The notes under the pieces were generated by a model that ran no database searches, was not told where the DNA came from, and saw only the letters and a list, made by a program, of their open reading frames with translations. From Egerieenecus merdigallinarum (GTDB taxonomy: Bacteria; Bacillota; Clostridia; Christensenellales; Aristaeellaceae): a DNA stretch of 9,737 nt. The position numbers and the translations under genes are program-made. This document shows, piece by piece, positions 6,463 to 9,737 of this stretch (the first letter of the stretch is position 1; the number at the start of each line of letters is the position of its first letter). The stretch spans positions 1 through 9,737 of the forward strand of contig DVHS01000021.1 in assembly GCA_018711985.1 (NCBI GenBank), read 5' to 3'.

Positions 6463-7830
6463 ATGAAACGGGTGTGCATGCTGCTACTCTGCCTGACGCT
6501 TTGCTTGGGACCTGTTCAAAGTTTGGGTCAAGGCACGGATGCCGGATACCTTCAGGGCTACTTGACCGATCTATCCCAGGGAGAAAACCTGGATGCGCTC
6601 TATGCGTGCCTGGACGCCACCATGCAGGCTGCCCTTTCCCGGGAGGATTTCTCCTCCCTATGGGGACAACTGGCGGCCATAAGCGGGGAATTCCTGGGAT
6701 TTGACGGGGACACGGAATCCACCGCCATGGGCGAATACCTGGTGCTGACCCAGCGGCTGGACATGGCCGGAATGGATTTGCTGTGTACCATGAGCCTGGA
6801 TGCCTCCGGAAAGGTGGCTGGGCTGCAGTTCACCCCGGCGCCTGCCACGGCGGATGAAACGGCTCCCTCCGCGGGCGTAACCGAGGAAGCAATCCAAGTG
6901 GGGGAAGCGCCCTGGGAGCTTCCCGGCCTGCTCACATTGCCCGAAAACGCGCAAGGCCCGTTGCCTGCGGTGGTGCTGGTGCAGGGCTCCGGCCCCAGCG
7001 ACCGGAACGAATCCGTTGGCGCGGTGAAGCCCTTCTATGACCTGGCACAGGCGCTTGCGGCGCAGGGCATTGCCGTGGTCCGCTATGATAAGCGAACCTA
7101 TGTCTACGGGGAAGAAATCGCGTCCTCCGCGTCGTATTCCTCCTTTACCGTGGAGGAGGAGACGATCCAGGATGCGATTGCGGCGGGGGAATTGCTGGCA
7201 GGCGATCCACGCATTGACCCGGATCGCATTTATCTGCTGGGGCACAGCCTGGGCGCCATGCTGGGTCCACGTATTGTCCAGGAGAGCGGCGAACTGTTTG
7301 CCGGGATGATCCTGGCCTGTGGAAGCAATGACTCTCTTATGGACATTATGATTCGCCAGAACCAGGACGTTATAGATGCCTTGGCGGACGAGGAAACGCG
7401 GGCAGCAGCGCAGGCGCAGCTGGATGCCGAGTGTGCCAAGGCGGAAGGTTTGGCGGCTCTATCCGCGGAGGAAGCGCAGCAGAGCACGCTGTTCGGGCAA
7501 CCGGCGTACTACTTCTGGGAAATGGCCCAGCATCCCACCCCCGCGGAGCTGCTCCAGAAGCTGGAAAAACCGGTGCTGCTGATAAACGGTGACCGGGACT
7601 TTCAGGTTACTGTGGCAGAAGGCCGGGAAAGCTGGGAAGAAGCCCTGGACCTGTCTGCGCCCTGGGTCAGCCATTTATGGGTAGATGTTAACCACTTACT
7701 CATGCGCCCCGAGGCTCCGGAAGAGGTAAAGGGAACCAGTGCCGAGTATATGATTCCCTGCGCGGTGGATGCGGAAGTCACCGACGCCATCGGCGCATTT
7801 ATCCATGCTGAAAAGGAGAAGAATCCATGA
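6463..7830 (+). CDS. Secreted alpha/beta hydrolase with N-terminal DUF3887 domain
   Basis: A 455-residue protein. Residues 1-20 form a Sec signal peptide: MKR, a leucine/cysteine-rich core, and a likely signal peptidase I cut after VQS. No lipobox is present, so it is probably secreted rather than a lipoprotein. Residues about 25-125 resemble DUF3887, a small domain often found ahead of hydrolases in Clostridia; a proline/alanine/threonine-rich linker follows. Residues about 145-455 are an alpha/beta hydrolase of the esterase/S33-like group: the oxyanion-loop motif VQGSGPSDRNE at 173-183 (Gln174 where His is common), RYDKR, the nucleophile elbow GHSLG with Ser262, probable acid Asp379 in NGDRDFQV, and probable base His411 in DVNHLLM. 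A charged helical insert around 290-345 is probably a lid. The triad is complete, so an active serine esterase or peptidase-like hydrolase is expected; the substrate is unknown. It stands where relatives carry xerC, has its own likely promoter, and its stop overlaps the hslV start. Confidence 0.88.
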   Translation: MKRVCMLLLCLTLCLGPVQSLGQGTDAGYLQGYLTDLSQGENLDALYACLDATMQAALSREDFSSLWGQLAAISGEFLGFDGDTESTAMGEYLVLTQRLDMAGMDLLCTMSLDASGKVAGLQFTPAPATADETAPSAGVTEEAIQVGEAPWELPGLLTLPENAQGPLPAVVLVQGSGPSDRNESVGAVKPFYDLAQALAAQGIAVVRYDKRTYVYGEEIASSASYSSFTVEEETIQDAIAAGELLAGDPRIDPDRIYLLGHSLGAMLGPRIVQESGELFAGMILACGSNDSLMDIMIRQNQDVIDALADEETRAAAQAQLDAECAKAEGLAALSAEEAQQSTLFGQPAYYFWEMAQHPTPAELLQKLEKPVLLINGDRDFQVTVAEGRESWEEALDLSAPWVSHLWVDVNHLLMRPEAPEEVKGTSAEYMIPCAVDAEVTDAIGAFIHAEKEKNP

Positions 7831-8366
7831 GCGTTACATTTCGAGGAACCACCATCTGCGCTGTGAAGCGCAACGGCCACATTGCCATTGCAGGCGATGG
7901 GCAGGTAACCATGGGAGAACACACCATTTTCAAGGGCAACGCCCGTAAGGTGCGCCGTATCTTTGGGGGCCAGGTGGCAGTGGGCTTTGCCGGCTCGGTG
8001 GCGGATGCCTTTACCCTGTGCGAAAAGTTCGAAGAAAAGCTCACCCAGTGCGGTGGCAACCTGGAGCGCGCGGCCGTGGCCGTGGCCCAAAGCTGGCGAG
8101 GGGATCAGGCCATGCGGCAGCTGGATTCCCTGATGATTGTCGCCAACAAGGAGACCATGCTCATTGTCAGCGGCAACGGTGAGGTCATTGATCCTGACGA
8201 GGGCATTGCAGCCATCGGCTCCGGCGGGAATTATGCCCTGGCTGCTGCCCGGGCGCTGATGCAGAATACTGACCTTTCCGCCAGGGAAATTGCGGAAAAG
8301 GCGCTGCACATCGCCGCGTCCATCTGCGTGTATACCAATGACAACGTGATTGTGGAAGAAGTGTAA
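7827..8366 (+). CDS. hslV: HslV (ClpQ/CodW), proteolytic subunit of the HslUV protease
   Basis: A 179-residue proteasome-beta-like peptidase that forms a double hexameric chamber in the cytoplasm and degrades proteins fed by HslU. Motifs seen: GTTICAV near the N-terminus, IAGDGQVTMG, KGNARKVR, GFAGSVADAFTL, the IGSGGNYALAAARAL stretch and a CVYTN motif near the end. The first Thr of the TTI motif (Thr8) is the expected catalytic N-terminal nucleophile, which requires removal of a seven-residue leader MSVTFRG. Ser2 after the initiator Met offers an alternative, as reported for Bacillus subtilis CodW, whose N-terminus is similar (MSSFHATTI). The ATG overlaps the stop of the hydrolase gene as ATGA, with AAAAGGAG at 7811-7818 upstream. 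HslU follows after 15 bases, with its ribosome binding site beginning inside the hslV stop codon, so the two subunits are co-expressed. Confidence 0.97.
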   Translation: MSVTFRGTTICAVKRNGHIAIAGDGQVTMGEHTIFKGNARKVRRIFGGQVAVGFAGSVADAFTLCEKFEEKLTQCGGNLERAAVAVAQSWRGDQAMRQLDSLMIVANKETMLIVSGNGEVIDPDEGIAAIGSGGNYALAAARALMQNTDLSAREIAEKALHIAASICVYTNDNVIVEEV

Positions 8367-8381
8367 AGGAGGGTCAAGCCC

Positions 8382-9737
8382 ATGGCTGAACTAACGCCCC
8401 GGGAGATCGTCCGGGAGCTGGACCGCTATATTGTTGGCCAGGACGAGGCCAAGCGCAGCGTGGCCATTGCCCTGCGCAACCGCTACCGCCGCTCCAAGGT
8501 GGAGGAGCCCATGCGGGAAGAAATCAGTCCCAAGAACATTTTGATGATTGGCCCCACGGGTGTGGGCAAAACGGAGATTGCCCGCCGGCTGGCCCGGCTG
8601 GTAAATGCTCCCTTCATTAAGGTGGAGGCCACCAAGTTCACAGAGGTGGGCTATGTGGGCCGGGATGTGGAGAGCATTGTCCGCGACCTGGTGGAAAATG
8701 CCATCCGCATGGTGAAGGAAGAGCACGAAAAGCGTGTGCAGCCCCGCGCGCGGGTATTGGCGGAGGATCGATTGGTAACGCTGCTGGTGCATCCGCCCAA
8801 GAAAAGCGCCAGCAATCCCCTGGATTTCCTGCTGGGAAAGCAAAAGGAGCAGGAACCCAGCCAGGAAGAGCAAGAGAAGCTGTCCGGCAAGCGCGAAGAA
8901 GTCCGCCAGCAGCTGATGCGGGGCGAACTGGAGGAGCGGGAGCTGGAGATTGAGGTCACGGAGGAAGCACCCAAGCTGGAGGTGGGCGGAAGCTCCATCA
9001 GCCTGGGAGACATGATGGGCGGCATGATGCCCAAAAAGACCAAGATCCGCCATGTAAAGGTGAAGGAAGCGCGCAAGATCCTGGAGCAGGAGGAAGCCGA
9101 CAAGCTGGTGGATTCCGACGCCGTTCAGGAGGAAGCCATTCGCCGCGCGGAACAGAATGGCATTGTGTTCATTGACGAGATTGATAAAATTGCCGGACGC
9201 AACGGGGGCAACGGCCCCGATGTAAGCCGGGAAGGCGTACAGCGGGACATTTTGCCCATTGTGGAGGGCAGCACCGTCAATACCAAGTATGGCCCGGTCA
9301 AAACGGATTACATGCTGTTTATTGCTGCGGGCGCTTTCCATGTATCGAAGGTTAGCGACCTGATCCCTGAGCTGCAGGGCCGCTTCCCGGTGCATGTACA
9401 GCTCAAGAGCCTGACCAAGGAAGACTTTGCCCGCATCCTTACCCAGCCTGACAATGCCCTAACGCGGCAATACCGCGCGCTGCTGGCGGTGGACAAGGTA
9501 ATGCTTACCTTTGAGGACAGCGCCATTCAGGCCATTGCCGAGGCAGCCTGCACCGCCAATGAAACCAGCGAGGATATTGGTGCCCGGCGGCTGCATGCCA
9601 TCTTTGAGCAGATTCTGGAGGATGTCTCCTTCAATGCCGGGGATGAGAATATGCCGCCCTTTGAGCTGAAAATCAACGGGGATTATGTGCGCGAGCACCT
9701 TTCCGGCGAAAATAAGCCTGTGGATATGCGTCGCTTT
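8382..9737 (+). CDS. hslU: HslU (ClpY), ATPase subunit of the HslUV protease, 3' end just outside window
   Basis: The frame is open from ATG 8382 to the window edge, 452 codons. The ribosome binding site AAAGGAGG at 8365-8372 overlaps the hslV stop. HslU is a hexameric AAA+ unfoldase that docks on HslV, threads substrates into it and opens its active sites. Features: N-terminal REIVRELDRYIVGQDEAKR, Walker A GPTGVGKT at 57-64, pore loop GYVGRD at 90-95, a charged Glu/Lys-rich I-domain (about 105-240) containing GDMMGGMMPKKTK, Walker B GIVFIDEIDKI at 260-270, the LIPELQGRFPV region, and sensor-2 GARRLH at 400-405. The last visible residues, VDMRRF, match the conserved C-terminal tail that usually reads D(L)SRFIL then stop, so only about two residues appear to be missing. 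Length then agrees with Bacillota HslU. In Bacillus the next gene is codY; this cannot be checked here. Confidence 0.98.
   Translation, partial: MAELTPREIVRELDRYIVGQDEAKRSVAIALRNRYRRSKVEEPMREEISPKNILMIGPTGVGKTEIARRLARLVNAPFIKVEATKFTEVGYVGRDVESIVRDLVENAIRMVKEEHEKRVQPRARVLAEDRLVTLLVHPPKKSASNPLDFLLGKQKEQEPSQEEQEKLSGKREEVRQQLMRGELEERELEIEVTEEAPKLEVGGSSISLGDMMGGMMPKKTKIRHVKVKEARKILEQEEADKLVDSDAVQEEAIRRAEQNGIVFIDEIDKIAGRNGGNGPDVSREGVQRDILPIVEGSTVNTKYGPVKTDYMLFIAAGAFHVSKVSDLIPELQGRFPVHVQLKSLTKEDFARILTQPDNALTRQYRALLAVDKVMLTFEDSAIQAIAEAACTANETSEDIGARRLHAIFEQILEDVSFNAGDENMPPFELKINGDYVREHLSGENKPVDMRRF

Noticed and set aside
8391..9395. A 334-residue minus-strand open frame opposite hslU
   Set aside because: Same mirror-register effect; the + strand encodes a textbook HslU over the same bases.

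Overview
The window is a dense, single-strand housekeeping block. All eight genes read on the + strand, and intergenic gaps are 61 bases or less. Every gene is recognisable except that the first lacks its 5' end and the last appears to stop just short of its 3' end. The gene order (comM/yifB, dprA, topA, trmFO, then hslV-hslU), the methylene-folate tRNA methyltransferase TrmFO, the strong AAGGAGG-type ribosome binding sites and the TTG start of dprA all point to a Bacillota genome, most likely Clostridia. The base composition is GC-rich by eye. A more exact placement is not supported by the sequence alone.

Layout: 1-261 is the C-terminal end of a PMT-type membrane glycosyltransferase. 287-1819 is comM/yifB, an AAA+ ATPase with a Mg-chelatase-like fold. 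1825-2928 is dprA, whose ribosome binding site overlaps the comM stop. 2962-5085 is topA, DNA topoisomerase I with three zinc ribbons. 5082-6401 is trmFO, overlapping topA by ATGA. 6463-7830 is a secreted DUF3887 plus alpha/beta-hydrolase protein behind a probable internal promoter. 7827-8366 is hslV, overlapping the hydrolase by ATGA. 8382-9737 is hslU, apparently missing only its last few residues.

The genes fall into two functional groups. ComM, DprA and TopA handle DNA: branch migration during transformation, single-strand protection and RecA loading, and supercoil relaxation. TrmFO modifies tRNA at U54. HslV and HslU form an ATP-dependent protease. In Bacillus and many relatives the recombinase gene xerC (codV) lies between trmFO and hslV. 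Here that slot holds an exported hydrolase instead, with its own likely promoter and a start/stop overlap with hslV.

No mobile element, CRISPR array, RNA gene, clear terminator or long non-coding stretch was seen. I found no convincing new multi-gene system. The items most worth a second look are the DprA protein, which has lost several residues normally near-invariant in its family although its frame is intact, the hydrolase in the xerC position, and the ambiguous N-terminal nucleophile of HslV.
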